From Leptospira fainei serovar Hurstbridge str. BUT 6 (lineage in GTDB: Bacteria > Spirochaetota > Leptospiria > Leptospirales > Leptospiraceae), in assembly GCF_000306235.2 (NCBI RefSeq), contig NZ_AKWZ02000008.1, forward strand, positions 1-14,682: a stretch of DNA of 14,682 nucleotides, written 5' to 3'. The stretch's first letter is position 1. Each line of letters opens with the position of its first letter. The position numbers and the translations under genes were made by a program. Of the stretch, positions 7,636-14,489 are shown piece by piece. The notes below the pieces were generated by a model that was not told the DNA's origin, searched no databases, and saw nothing but the letters and a program-made list of their open reading frames with translations.

Positions 7636-7786
7636 AGATAACGATAGATAATTGTCGAAGTTCCGCGAGTCCGAAGGACTTGGCGCGAGGCTTGCTTGGC
7701 AAGACGAGTGACAAAGCGGAATTTGGCGAAGCCCAAGCAAGGGTCGCGTAGCGATCCCAAAGCGCCGCGACAATTTTTAGTTATCT
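7636..7786 (-). repeat. attC site 5 (end of the OLD cassette)
   Basis: AGATAAC (7636-7642) and GTTATCT (7780-7786) are perfect complements. The interior is nearly identical to attC 4 and attC 10. Confidence 0.86.
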
Positions 7787-7807
7787 GCTGTGCCGCGCCC
7801 CAAATGT

Positions 7808-7843
7808 CTAACCAGCGTAGCCAAGGATGGCGAAGCTGGTTAG
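7808..7843. repeat. 36-bp inverted repeat resembling a miniature attC
   Basis: CTAACCAGC (7808-7816) and GCTGGTTAG (7835-7843) form a perfect 9-bp stem. GTCTAAC at its left edge fits the RYYYAAC core. It is the counterpart of 2727-2762, with a compensatory base-pair change. Confidence 0.7.
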
Positions 7844-7887
7844 TGAATGCCAATAGAATTGCGATTTAAGACTTAATTCAAAACTAT

Positions 7888-8106
7888 TCAAATATCTAAT
7901 AAATCTTTGGGTTTAACCTTCAGTCGCTTAGAAAGCTTGAAAATTGAGTTAGCGGTGAAATTAGCCCTGCCCCCTTCAATATCTTGTAAAGTTCTTACAG
8001 GAACGGCGTAATCGCCTTCATCCATATTTTCCTGAGTAAGCCCTTTTTCCTTTCTTACGCTTTGAATATTCTTTCCGACTTTTAATAAAAATTCTTCAAA
8101 ATCCAC
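7888..8106 (-). CDS. Small XRE-family helix-turn-helix repressor of the OLD cassette
   Basis: Read from GTG at 8106, this is a 72-aa single-domain HTH protein: VGKNIQSVRKEKGLTQENM, then VPVRTLQDIEGGRANFTANSIFKLSKRLKV, a standard XRE fold. A longer reading frame reaches 8223, but that extension would run across the operators and overlap the divergent HTH gene. The GTG sits exactly where the domain begins, so I prefer the short form. No Shine-Dalgarno is visible. An AATATA box lies about 6 nt before the GTG, so the mRNA may be leaderless, as for phage lambda cI from its maintenance promoter. It occupies the position of the 137-aa regulator at 2800 but is not closely similar to it. Confidence 0.75.
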   Translation of the reverse strand: MDFEEFLLKVGKNIQSVRKEKGLTQENMDEGDYAVPVRTLQDIEGGRANFTANSIFKLSKRLKVKPKDLLDI

Positions 8107-8107
8107 A

Positions 8108-8156
8108 CACGGTATATTGCGGCAGAGTTGACAAAAAGTAAACGCGGTATACCGTG
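8108..8156. promoter_or_regulatory. Twin operators between divergent HTH genes of the OLD cassette
   Basis: CACGGTATATTGCG (8108-8121) is mirrored by CGCGGTATACCGTG (8143-8156). The right site contains the perfect palindrome CGGTATACCG (8145-8154). TTGACA (8128-8133) lies between the two sites, but no good -10 follows it at normal spacing. The left site touches the GTG start, which fits autorepression. Confidence 0.65.
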
Positions 8157-8200
8157 GGTCACATATTCTTTCGAGATTTCCGGTCGCAAAAGGCCCATTT

Positions 8201-8536
8201 ATGATGAGAAAATCCAAAAACAACTCTCAAAGCGTTACCTATAGACAAACCATTGGGAGAATTTCCGATCAAGAGAAGAAAGCTTTCTATCATCAACTAA
8301 AGATTGCTAGAATAGAAGCTAATCTTACTCAAGCGCAAGTGGGGAAAATGATCAAAAAGAGCAGGAGTCAGGTTTCAAAAATAGAATCAGGTAAATGTAG
8401 GTTATATATGGATGAGTTTCTAAAGTTTATGAAGATTTATAAGAAATCTCCTTTCTTCTTTTACTCTGTATTTACAACAAATGAAGTTATTAAACCACAG
8501 AAGAAAGCCCGAGTAAAATCTGCGAAGCAGTTTTAA
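8201..8536 (+). CDS. XRE-family helix-turn-helix regulator, convergent to the OLD gene
   Basis: A 111-aa homologue of the protein at 3307. The HTH covers about residues 27-80: LKIARIEANLTQAQVGKMI, then RSQVSKIESGKCRLYMDEFL. The C-terminus KARVKSAKQF is identical to its homologue. An AAAAGG stretch lies 7 nt before the first of two adjacent ATG codons. Its stop lies about 110 nt from the end of the OLD gene, tail to tail. The C-terminal DNA is more conserved between the two cassettes than the body of the gene, suggesting recombination or a conserved terminator there. It is probably the partner of the small repressor across the twin operators. Confidence 0.8.
   Translation: MMRKSKNNSQSVTYRQTIGRISDQEKKAFYHQLKIARIEANLTQAQVGKMIKKSRSQVSKIESGKCRLYMDEFLKFMKIYKKSPFFFYSVFTTNEVIKPQKKARVKSAKQF
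8515..8534 (+). terminator. Hairpin with T run inside the end of the HTH gene
   Basis: AAAA-T-CTGC, loop GAA, GCAG-TTTT, the counterpart of 3675-3694. Only the loop differs (GAA instead of TAA). A GAA-loop hairpin follows at 8575-8593. Confidence 0.4.
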
Positions 8537-8648
8537 TGAGGGTTATTAGGACTATCAAAGGGAGATTCAACGTCCCGATCGCGAAGCGTTCGGATCACGC
8601 GGCTCTTACCGACCCGCGATGCAAGAAGTGTAACAAGCAAGTTATAAA

Positions 8649-10436
8649 TCAATTAGAAAGGAATTGTTCGATAGTAGCTACAATTTTCTCAAAATACTCT
8701 AATCCTTCCTCTGCTTCTCGCTTATCAAGCCCAGAAATATATTTAGCAAAATTTTTCTTTTTAGTAGATATAAACTGATTTTCAATAATAATTGCACAGT
8801 CTGGATCCAGTTCTAAATCGAGCAAATGTTGCAATGGGGTTTTATTAGTAGGAAAATCGATATTAGTTATTGAATTTATCGCATTTCTAGTTTCTAGAAA
8901 TTTCTTTTGCTTCGCTATCTCCCAAAAACTTGGCTTAATTAATTCTTCAATAGAATAATAAACATCCTTAGAAGACGGTTTTTTAAACTTTAAATGCGGT
9001 GGCAATTCTAGACTGAAAGCGAGGAGACGCTTACAAGCTTTCGCATCAATTACTCTCCGATCTTTATCGAACTCTTCTTTCGTTTTCTTTGCACTTCGAT
9101 CTTTGTCGAATATTCCAATAACCTTAGCCGGATTATCGGAATACGCGTGGGCGAGCAATTGTTTCTGAAGCCAATCATGCCCAGATCCTTCTTTTTTATA
9201 TTCGAATGCGATCTTCTTTGAACTAATTTTCTTACTAATAGTGGAAGAAAATATTTGAATAGCTTTTAATAATATTAATTCATCACTTGGACCTTCTACA
9301 AAGATTCTTATCTGATCCCCCTTTCTTTTTATTTCTTTCAATTCTTCTTTTAGTTTCAATATCTCTACCATTCTCTCATGTGTATACTTTGAAACAAGTG
9401 GCATCAGTCCTAAATCTATATCAATACCATTAGTATTGTCCAGGATGTTAAGCTTAGTAGATTTTAAATACTCATCTCTTAAAACATTAAGTACGGAAAT
9501 TTTTTGATCACCTTTCATTCTTTCTTTTAATGAATAAAATCCAGGGGAGTGAGTAGTAGTGAATAACTGAATTTCGTCAGAGTATTTATAAAATTCATCA
9601 GCAAGCTCAAAGGAGTTCGATAATTCAAGATTATTTTCAGGTTCTTCATATCCCCAAATTGTATTAATCCGAGGTGACCCGGACTGCAAGGTTACGTTTT
9701 CTTGGTCAGCGATAAATTTCAAAATTATCGGGATATGTCTTGTTTTAATGCCATCACCTCTTTGCCGTAACCCAACTTTTTCATTATGAACCCCAGTTAA
9801 AAAATCCAAAGTAGAAAATAAATTACGTAAATCGGCGGGCAAATGCAACTTACTATCAAGACCTAATAATTCGGATAACGATTTACTAATGTCTTTTGTA
9901 CTAGTTTGCAAAGTTCCGACAAATTTCTGTGAAGCCTCACGAAGCTCTTTTTCAATTGATGACGATAAAGTATCATGCAAGTCTTGAAGTAGTGATTCAA
10001 AATATTCATTACCTTTAATAGCCGGTACATAACGAAATCTAATCTTTTTTAACCAATCAAATACTTTTGTTCTACCGGTTATTTCTTGGCCATTACCGTA
10101 AGAAAATAATTCTTTTTCCAATCCAGCTTTCCGCCAAGTTTTTTTCCATATTATATTTTCATGATCAACTTTATAAGAAGGCGGAGGCGTCATGGTAAGC
10201 TCAACAGTTATTTCAGGAGCCTTCTTTTGCGGCGTGAAAGCGAATTTGCAAAAATCTATATCAAAGTTAAAATTTGCTTTTAAATCGCTGCTATTATTGA
10301 AGAATAAATTCAAAGCGCGCAGAAAATTAGATTTTCCAACATCGTTTTTTCCTACAAAAAGATTTAAATTACTACAGTCAAATGACTCGTCAATTATCGA
10401 CCTATAGTTTTTTATGTGAACATTTTTTATAAACAT
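8649..10436 (-). CDS. OLD-family ATPase/TOPRIM nuclease (anti-phage payload)
   Basis: A 595-aa two-domain protein. The N-terminal ABC-type ATPase has Walker A GKNDVGKS (29-36), a signature-like LRQRGDGIKT (223-232), Walker B WGYEEPENNLEL (261-272; E265/E266) and the histidine switch TTTHSPG (293-299). A C-terminal TOPRIM domain has IFVEGPSDELIL (378-389; E381) and GIFDKDRS (441-448; D444-x-D446). This architecture defines OLD/GajA-like nucleases used against phages. No GajB-like UvrD helicase accompanies it, so a stand-alone class 1 OLD is more likely than Gabija. I chose ATG at 10436 over the preceding TTG because AAAGGAAAG lies just upstream. All motifs appear intact. Confidence 0.86.
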   Translation of the reverse strand: MFIKNVHIKNYRSIIDESFDCSNLNLFVGKNDVGKSNFLRALNLFFNNSSDLKANFNFDIDFCKFAFTPQKKAPEITVELTMTPPPSYKVDHENIIWKKTWRKAGLEKELFSYGNGQEITGRTKVFDWLKKIRFRYVPAIKGNEYFESLLQDLHDTLSSSIEKELREASQKFVGTLQTSTKDISKSLSELLGLDSKLHLPADLRNLFSTLDFLTGVHNEKVGLRQRGDGIKTRHIPIILKFIADQENVTLQSGSPRINTIWGYEEPENNLELSNSFELADEFYKYSDEIQLFTTTHSPGFYSLKERMKGDQKISVLNVLRDEYLKSTKLNILDNTNGIDIDLGLMPLVSKYTHERMVEILKLKEELKEIKRKGDQIRIFVEGPSDELILLKAIQIFSSTISKKISSKKIAFEYKKEGSGHDWLQKQLLAHAYSDNPAKVIGIFDKDRSAKKTKEEFDKDRRVIDAKACKRLLAFSLELPPHLKFKKPSSKDVYYSIEELIKPSFWEIAKQKKFLETRNAINSITNIDFPTNKTPLQHLLDLELDPDCAIIIENQFISTKKKNFAKYISGLDKREAEEGLEYFEKIVATIEQFLSN

Positions 10437-10479
10437 CAAATCTTTCCTTTAATTTTATAAATTACTAAAATTACAATTG

Positions 10480-10499
10480 GCCAGCCAAGGAGGGCTGGC
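10480..10499. promoter_or_regulatory. 7-bp hairpin at the head of the OLD cassette
   Basis: GCCAGCC (10480-10486), 6-nt loop, GGCTGGC (10493-10499). It is the counterpart of 7591-7610. The flanking AATGAGGGGCGCG towards the cassette end is shared by both. Confidence 0.6.
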
Positions 10500-10524
10500 G
10501 TCTCAATGAGGGGCGCGGCATGTC

Positions 10525-10629
10525 GTCTAACGGCCAAGGTTTGCCGAAGTCCGGCGAAGCCGGATTTGCCGGAGGCCGAGCAAGGGTCGCAAAGCGAGCC
10601 CGAAGCGAAGTGGCAAACCGAAGTTAGGC
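10525..10629 (-). repeat. attC site 6 (short class)
   Basis: Cores GTCTAAC (10525-10531) and GTTAGGC (10623-10629). It contains TCCGGC-GAA-GCCGGA and is nearly identical to attC 1, also the 3' site of an R body. Confidence 0.87.
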
Positions 10630-10902
10630 GACGTCCGACCCAAACTCGTTGCAATTCAAATTTCTTTCTAATTTACTATTAGTAACCAAATGCCGAGTTA
10701 GTAAAAGTGTTTCTTATAGCTGACTGTTTCGCTCCGAATACGCCAGGCATTGACACCTCTCGCTCAAATCGAACTATATAGATGTAATTCAAATCTCGGC
10801 ACCAGATCAGAACAGGAGCGACCGTCTAGGAATACATCCACCTCCGGCCAGAACACGAAAATATCAAAGCCGAAGTCGAAAAACTAAACCCGTCGGATGT
10901 CC
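10630..10902 (-). repeat. R cassette body, copy 3
   Basis: Complete 273-bp copy with TTACTATTAGTAA and the TTGACA (10750-10755)/TATATA pair. The plus-strand frame is interrupted by TAG after the start position. No gene supported. Confidence 0.85.
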
Positions 10903-11054
10903 GCCTAACGGCCGAGGCTTGGCGACGTTTCGCGAGTCCGCAAGGACTTGGAACGAGGCTTGCTTTTGCAAGACGAGTGACAAAGCGAAATGTGCCGAAG
11001 GCCAAGCGAGGGTACGCAGCAACCCGAAGCGCAGTGCCAAGCCGAAAGTTAGGC
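10903..11054 (-). repeat. attC site 7
   Basis: Cores GCCTAAC (10903-10909) and GTTAGGC (11048-11054). Nearly identical to attC 12. Confidence 0.88.
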
Positions 11055-11327
11055 GACGTCCGACCCAAACTCATTGCAATTCAAATTTCTTTCTAATTTA
11101 CTATTAGTAACCGGATGCCACGTTAGTAAAATTATTTCTTATAGCTGATTGTTTCGCTCCGAATACGCCAGGCATTGACACCTCTCGCTCAAATCAAACT
11201 ATATAGATGTAATTCAAATCTCGGCACCAGATCAGAACAGGAGTGACCGTGGAGGAATACATTCACCTCCGGCCAGAACACGAAAATATCAAAGCCGAAG
11301 TCGAAAAACTAAACCTGTCGGATGTCC
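11055..11327 (-). repeat. R cassette body, copy 4
   Basis: Complete copy with TTGACA at 11175-11180. Here the plus-strand frame is open from GTG and runs through attC 8 (to about 11476), but three of the five copies covering it carry an early stop, so I treat it as fortuitous. Confidence 0.85.
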
Positions 11328-11478
11328 GCCTAACGATCAAGGCTTGCCGAAGTCCAGCGCGTCCGAAGGACTTGGCGCGAGACTTGCTTTGCAAGGCGAG
11401 TGACAAAGCTGGATTTGCCGCAGGCCGAGCAAGGGTTGCGAAGCAAGCCCGAAGCGAAGTGGCAAGCCGAAGTTAGGC
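11328..11478 (-). repeat. attC site 8
   Basis: Cores GCCTAAC (11328-11334) and GTTAGGC (11472-11478). Internal CCAGC/GCTGG arms like attC 3. It belongs to the cassette without a gene. Confidence 0.87.
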
Positions 11479-11779
11479 GGAGTCCCGACCTAACACAATA
11501 CGATTGAACCCAACCGCCTTTTAAAAGAAAGTTTAATTACTGAAGATTCGATCCGATCTCAAGTAGGCGCGTATAATTTCAGGATTGCACTATTCGAAAG
11601 GCTCGAGCTTCAAATACTTCGCGGAAATTGCAAGATGCACTGCCCCGGCTCGGCACACGACAGCGCCGGGAGCGGATCTAAAAGAAAGCGGATTTACTCC
11701 GTAGTAGAACCAAAATCACTCCGTTTTTCCGAGCTTCATTGCCTAAAATAAAAAGTAAAGTTGTCGGGATTTCGCCTAA
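11334..11779 (-). mobile_element. Cassette without a recognisable gene
   Basis: The body 11479-11773 has no convincing ORF. The longest small one with an ATG is 38 codons on the plus strand from 11635. A GC-rich inverted repeat CCCGGC...GCCGGG lies at about 11643-11668, and a TATAAT occurs at 11572-11577 without a good -35. The end arms TTAGGCGAAATCCCGAC (from 11779, minus) and TTAGGCGGAGTCCCGAC (from 11473, plus) agree at 15 of 17. It may encode an RNA, or nothing. Confidence 0.65.
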
Positions 11780-11916
11780 CGAAATAGTAGCTCCGACGTT
11801 GGCCGAAAGGCACGAACTTGCGTTAGCAAGTTTAGTGACTGAAGGTCAATGTGGCGAAGCCTGAAGCGAGCGGTCACGAAGTGAGCCCGAGCGGAACGGA
11901 GGCTACGTAGTTAGCC
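11774..11916 (-). repeat. attC site 9
   Basis: Boundaries GCCTAAC (11774-11780) and GTTAGCC (11910-11916). The interior differs from the other classes. The stop codon of the 378-aa gene (11911-11913) lies inside the right core. Confidence 0.83.
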
Positions 11917-13066
11917 GAAGTTTTGCAGTAAATCTACAAACAATCCCTTTGAAGTAGAATTCAGAACGTATTCTTTTGAAAAATATGAACACATTGTAAT
12001 AGAATTTGGAATTTTAAATTGAATTCTGTGAAACTCAGTCAAATCCTTTGCGACATCTTCCTGAGCATACATAAACCAATAATTATATTTTATCGGAAAA
12101 TTGAAATCGCTCGAAATTTCCTTTAAAATTGACTCAGCCATACTCTGTCCGTAAAAAAAGAAAATGTGGCTCAACCCGTATAAACTCAAAATATAGTTTC
12201 GCCCCTTATTATAATATTTATACTTACTTTTTATCTTCTTAATTAGACGATCTGGAGTATTTTCATTAATTGTCCAGCCGGACATTTCTCCATAACCCAA
12301 GTCATTATCTTTGCACAGTTTTGCAAAGAGCCCTAAATCAGTCGGCTTAGCCCTGCAAATTATGAGAGTAAGGAAATCAGTTCTTTCAACCAGATATTCA
12401 TTTTGCAATGATAGTTGATACGATAAATTTTCGATGAAATGAAACCATTCTTTTTCAGATGGTCGCCTAATGAACTTATAAGCACTGGGGGTAAAATATT
12501 GATTTCCGAAAATGAATTGTTGTAATTTTTCTGCGCATCGCCGCGAATACATTGATTCTTCAGAATCTTCTAATCTAGAAATCTCAATGATTGTTTCCCC
12601 GTATTTTTGCGATTTAATTAAAATGTCCGGATTTAGGCCATTTTCAATCTTTGCGTCGATCTCAATATCTGAAATATTTATTATCTTTTGTAAGAATACA
12701 ATCTCAGCTAAAATCTCATTTGCCTCCCAAGAGAAGTCATTCGAACGCAACTTTCCTACTAAAACATTAAAGACTTTTAGATTCTCTTGCTTAAGTTCAT
12801 TTAAATGTTCGATAAACCATAAAAAATGGTGACTACTCCATGGTGTAAGATTATGAAATAACCCATTGATAAAGTTTTCTCGATGATTATTTTTTACCTT
12901 CTTTCCTATCCAACTTTCCAAGTCTTTGATTGATTTTTTAAATAGATCACGATCTGGCTGATCATTATAACCATGCGGCGTACAATATCTATAAAGATAC
13001 AATGATCTCCAATAGTTCTTTGACTCATATAGTCTTAAGGATTTCATTTTGCAAAATTTCGGCTAA
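11780..13066 (-). mobile_element. Cassette filled by the 378-aa orphan gene
   Basis: The 5' arm TTAGCCGAAATTTTGCA (from 13066, minus) and 3' arm TTAGCCGAAGTTTTGCA (from 11911, plus) agree at 16 of 17. Only 19 nt separate the crossover from the ATG, leaving no room for a promoter. Confidence 0.75.
11911..13047 (-). CDS. 378-aa orphan, possible variant PD-(D/E)xK nuclease
   Basis: I do not recognise the family. No signal peptide or obvious membrane segment. Residues 110-160 suggest a restriction-endonuclease-like core: E115 in ILAEIVFL, D141 in LNPDILIK, and E155 in TIIEISR. The usual lysine two residues after the last acid is serine, so activity would need a substitute. This reading is tentative. 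The gene starts 19 nt inside its cassette without a Shine-Dalgarno or promoter, and its last codons (QNFG, then TAA) are made from the cassette-end repeat and core. Expression probably depends on read-through from the higBA cassette directly upstream. Given its neighbours it is a candidate defence gene. Confidence 0.7.
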   Translation of the reverse strand: MKSLRLYESKNYWRSLYLYRYCTPHGYNDQPDRDLFKKSIKDLESWIGKKVKNNHRENFINGLFHNLTPWSSHHFLWFIEHLNELKQENLKVFNVLVGKLRSNDFSWEANEILAEIVFLQKIINISDIEIDAKIENGLNPDILIKSQKYGETIIEISRLEDSEESMYSRRCAEKLQQFIFGNQYFTPSAYKFIRRPSEKEWFHFIENLSYQLSLQNEYLVERTDFLTLIICRAKPTDLGLFAKLCKDNDLGYGEMSGWTINENTPDRLIKKIKSKYKYYNKGRNYILSLYGLSHIFFFYGQSMAESILKEISSDFNFPIKYNYWFMYAQEDVAKDLTEFHRIQFKIPNSITMCSYFSKEYVLNSTSKGLFVDLLQNFG

Positions 13067-13211
13067 CGAAAGATAATTGTCGAAGTTCCGCGCGTCCGAA
13101 GGACTTGGCGCGAGACTTGCCCTGCAAGGCGAGTGACAAAGCGGAATTTGGCGAAGCCCAAGCAAGGGTCGCGTAGCGATCCCGAAGCGCCGCGACAATT
13201 TTTAGTTATAC
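13061..13211 (-). repeat. attC site 10 (end of higBA-2 cassette)
   Basis: Boundaries GGCTAAC (13061-13067) and GTTATAC (13205-13211). The interior is nearly identical to attC 4 and 5, although the cargo is unrelated. Confidence 0.86.
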
Positions 13212-13222
13212 GCCGTGCTTGA

Positions 13223-13535
<313 letters not shown>

Positions 13536-13540
13536 GCCGC

Positions 13541-13822
13541 CTAATGATAATCGACTATCTCGACATTTGCTACATTACCATTTTCCCAAATAAAGCAGAT
13601 CCGATACTGCATATTTATAGAAATGCTATATTGTCCTCGCCTATCTCCAGATAATGCATGCAATCTGTTTCCAGGAGGAATTTTCAAATCCTCTAAAGTT
13701 TTCGCGCTATCTAAATGTATAAGTTTCCGTCTCGCTGTTCTTTGTATGTCCTTCGGAAATTTCTTTGAAAACTTACCTAGCCATATAGTTTCACATTCTT
13801 TATCCGAAAAAGAAAGAATCAC
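13541..13822 (-). CDS. higB: HigB-family toxin (RelE/ParE-superfamily mRNA interferase)
   Basis: A 93-aa HigB-type ribosome-dependent mRNA endonuclease. Family core: RLHALSGDRRGQYSISIN (about residues 53-70), QYRICFIW (72-79) and terminal VDYH with D91, Y92, H93. H55 corresponds in alignment to the catalytic histidine known from Proteus HigB, which the first copy in this window lacks. GTG is the start codon and no Shine-Dalgarno is present. The promoter -10 ends 5 nt before the GTG, so transcription should begin at the codon itself. Confidence 0.92.
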   Translation of the reverse strand: MILSFSDKECETIWLGKFSKKFPKDIQRTARRKLIHLDSAKTLEDLKIPPGNRLHALSGDRRGQYSISINMQYRICFIWENGNVANVEIVDYH

Positions 13823-13827
13823 GACTC

Positions 13828-13856
13828 ATAATAGCGCCACTCACCATTGGTGTCAA
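13828..13856 (-). promoter_or_regulatory. higBA-2 promoter with operator in the spacer
   Basis: On the minus strand TTGACA (13851-13856), 17-bp spacer, TATTAT (13828-13833) is near consensus. The palindrome CACCATTGGTG (13842-13852) lies in the spacer and -35 edge, a likely HigA operator. The predicted start of transcription falls at 13821-13822, the first base of GTG. Confidence 0.72.
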
Positions 13857-13925
13857 GCACCATTAGTAAGGATTCGAAGGATAATTTTAAAAATTTTCCT
13901 AGGCAGAATCAATTTTAAGCATGGC

Positions 13926-14064
13926 GTATAACGACCAAGGCTTGACGACGTTTTGTGACGGCGCGAGTTTGCGCATGCAAACGAAGTGACGGAAACAAAA
14001 TGTGCCGAAGGCCAAGCGAGGGTGCGTAGTTACCCGAAGCGCAGCGACAAGCCGAAAGTTAGGC
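13926..14064 (-). repeat. attC site 11
   Basis: Boundaries GTATAAC (13926-13932) and GTTAGGC (14058-14064). It is a shorter variant of the attC 7/12 class. Confidence 0.85.
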
Positions 14065-14338
14065 GACGTCCGACCCAAACTCGTTGCAATTCAAATTTCT
14101 TTCTAATTTGCTATTAGCAACCAAAGGCCGAATTAGCAAAATTATTTCTTATAGCTGACTGTTTCGCTCCGAATACGCCAGACATTGACACCTCTTGCTC
14201 AAATCGAACTATATAGATGTAATTCAAATCTCGGCACCGGATCAGAACAGGAGCGACCGTGTAGGAATAAATTTTCCTCCGGCCCCGAGCACGAAAATAT
14301 CAAAGCCGAAGTTGAAAAACTAAACCCGTCGGATGTCC
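14065..14338 (-). repeat. R cassette body, copy 5
   Basis: Complete, about 274 bp. The palindrome is TTGCTATTAGCAA (14108-14120) instead of TTACTATTAGTAA, with both arms changed together. TTGACA is at 14185-14190. The plus-strand frame has stops and an extra base, so it is not coding. Confidence 0.85.
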
Positions 14339-14489
14339 GCCTAACGGCCGAGGCTTGGCGACGTTTCGCGAGTCCGCAAGGACTTGGAACGAGGCTTGCC
14401 TTGCAAGACGAGTGACAAAGCGGAATGTGCCGAAGGCCAAGCGAGGGTGCTCAGTAACCCGAAGCGCAGCGACAAGCCGAAAGTTAGGC
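14339..14489 (-). repeat. attC site 12
   Basis: Cores GCCTAAC (14339-14345) and GTTAGGC (14483-14489), exact complements. Same class as attC 7. Confidence 0.88.

Larger units (their letters stand above)
2562..7641 (-). mobile_element. Defence cassette A: Hachiman with twin HTH regulators
   Basis: Minus-strand order: hairpin, hamA, hamB, convergent HTH gene, divergent HTH gene, 36-bp inverted repeat, attC. The end arms TTATCTGCCATGGCGCG (from 7641) and TTATCTGCTGTGCCGCG (from 2701) are inverted repeats; over 21 bases they agree at 18. At about 5.1 kb it is very long for a cassette. The same plan recurs in the next cassette. Confidence 0.75.
7642..10530 (-). mobile_element. Defence cassette B: OLD nuclease with twin HTH regulators
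   Basis: It has the same plan as the Hachiman cassette: head hairpin, payload, convergent HTH, divergent HTH, mini inverted repeat, attC. Its 5' arm (TTAGACGACATGCCGCG from 10530) matches its 3' arm (TTATCTGCTGTGCCGCG from 7781) only in the distal part. Over 21 bases 15 agree, the poorest match of any cassette. Confidence 0.72.

Noticed and set aside
7888..8223. Longer 111-aa form of the small HTH protein
   Set aside because: The extra N-terminus would cover both operators and overlap the divergent HTH gene, and has no domain match. GTG at 8106 is a better start.
8649..10436. Gabija system
   Set aside because: The ATPase-TOPRIM protein resembles GajA, but no UvrD-like GajB gene is next to it. 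The neighbours are HTH regulators.
11243..11476. 77-codon plus-strand reading frame running from an R body through attC 8
   Set aside because: Most of it is attC sequence, and the equivalent frame has early stops or lost start codons in the other R copies, so it is not a supported gene.
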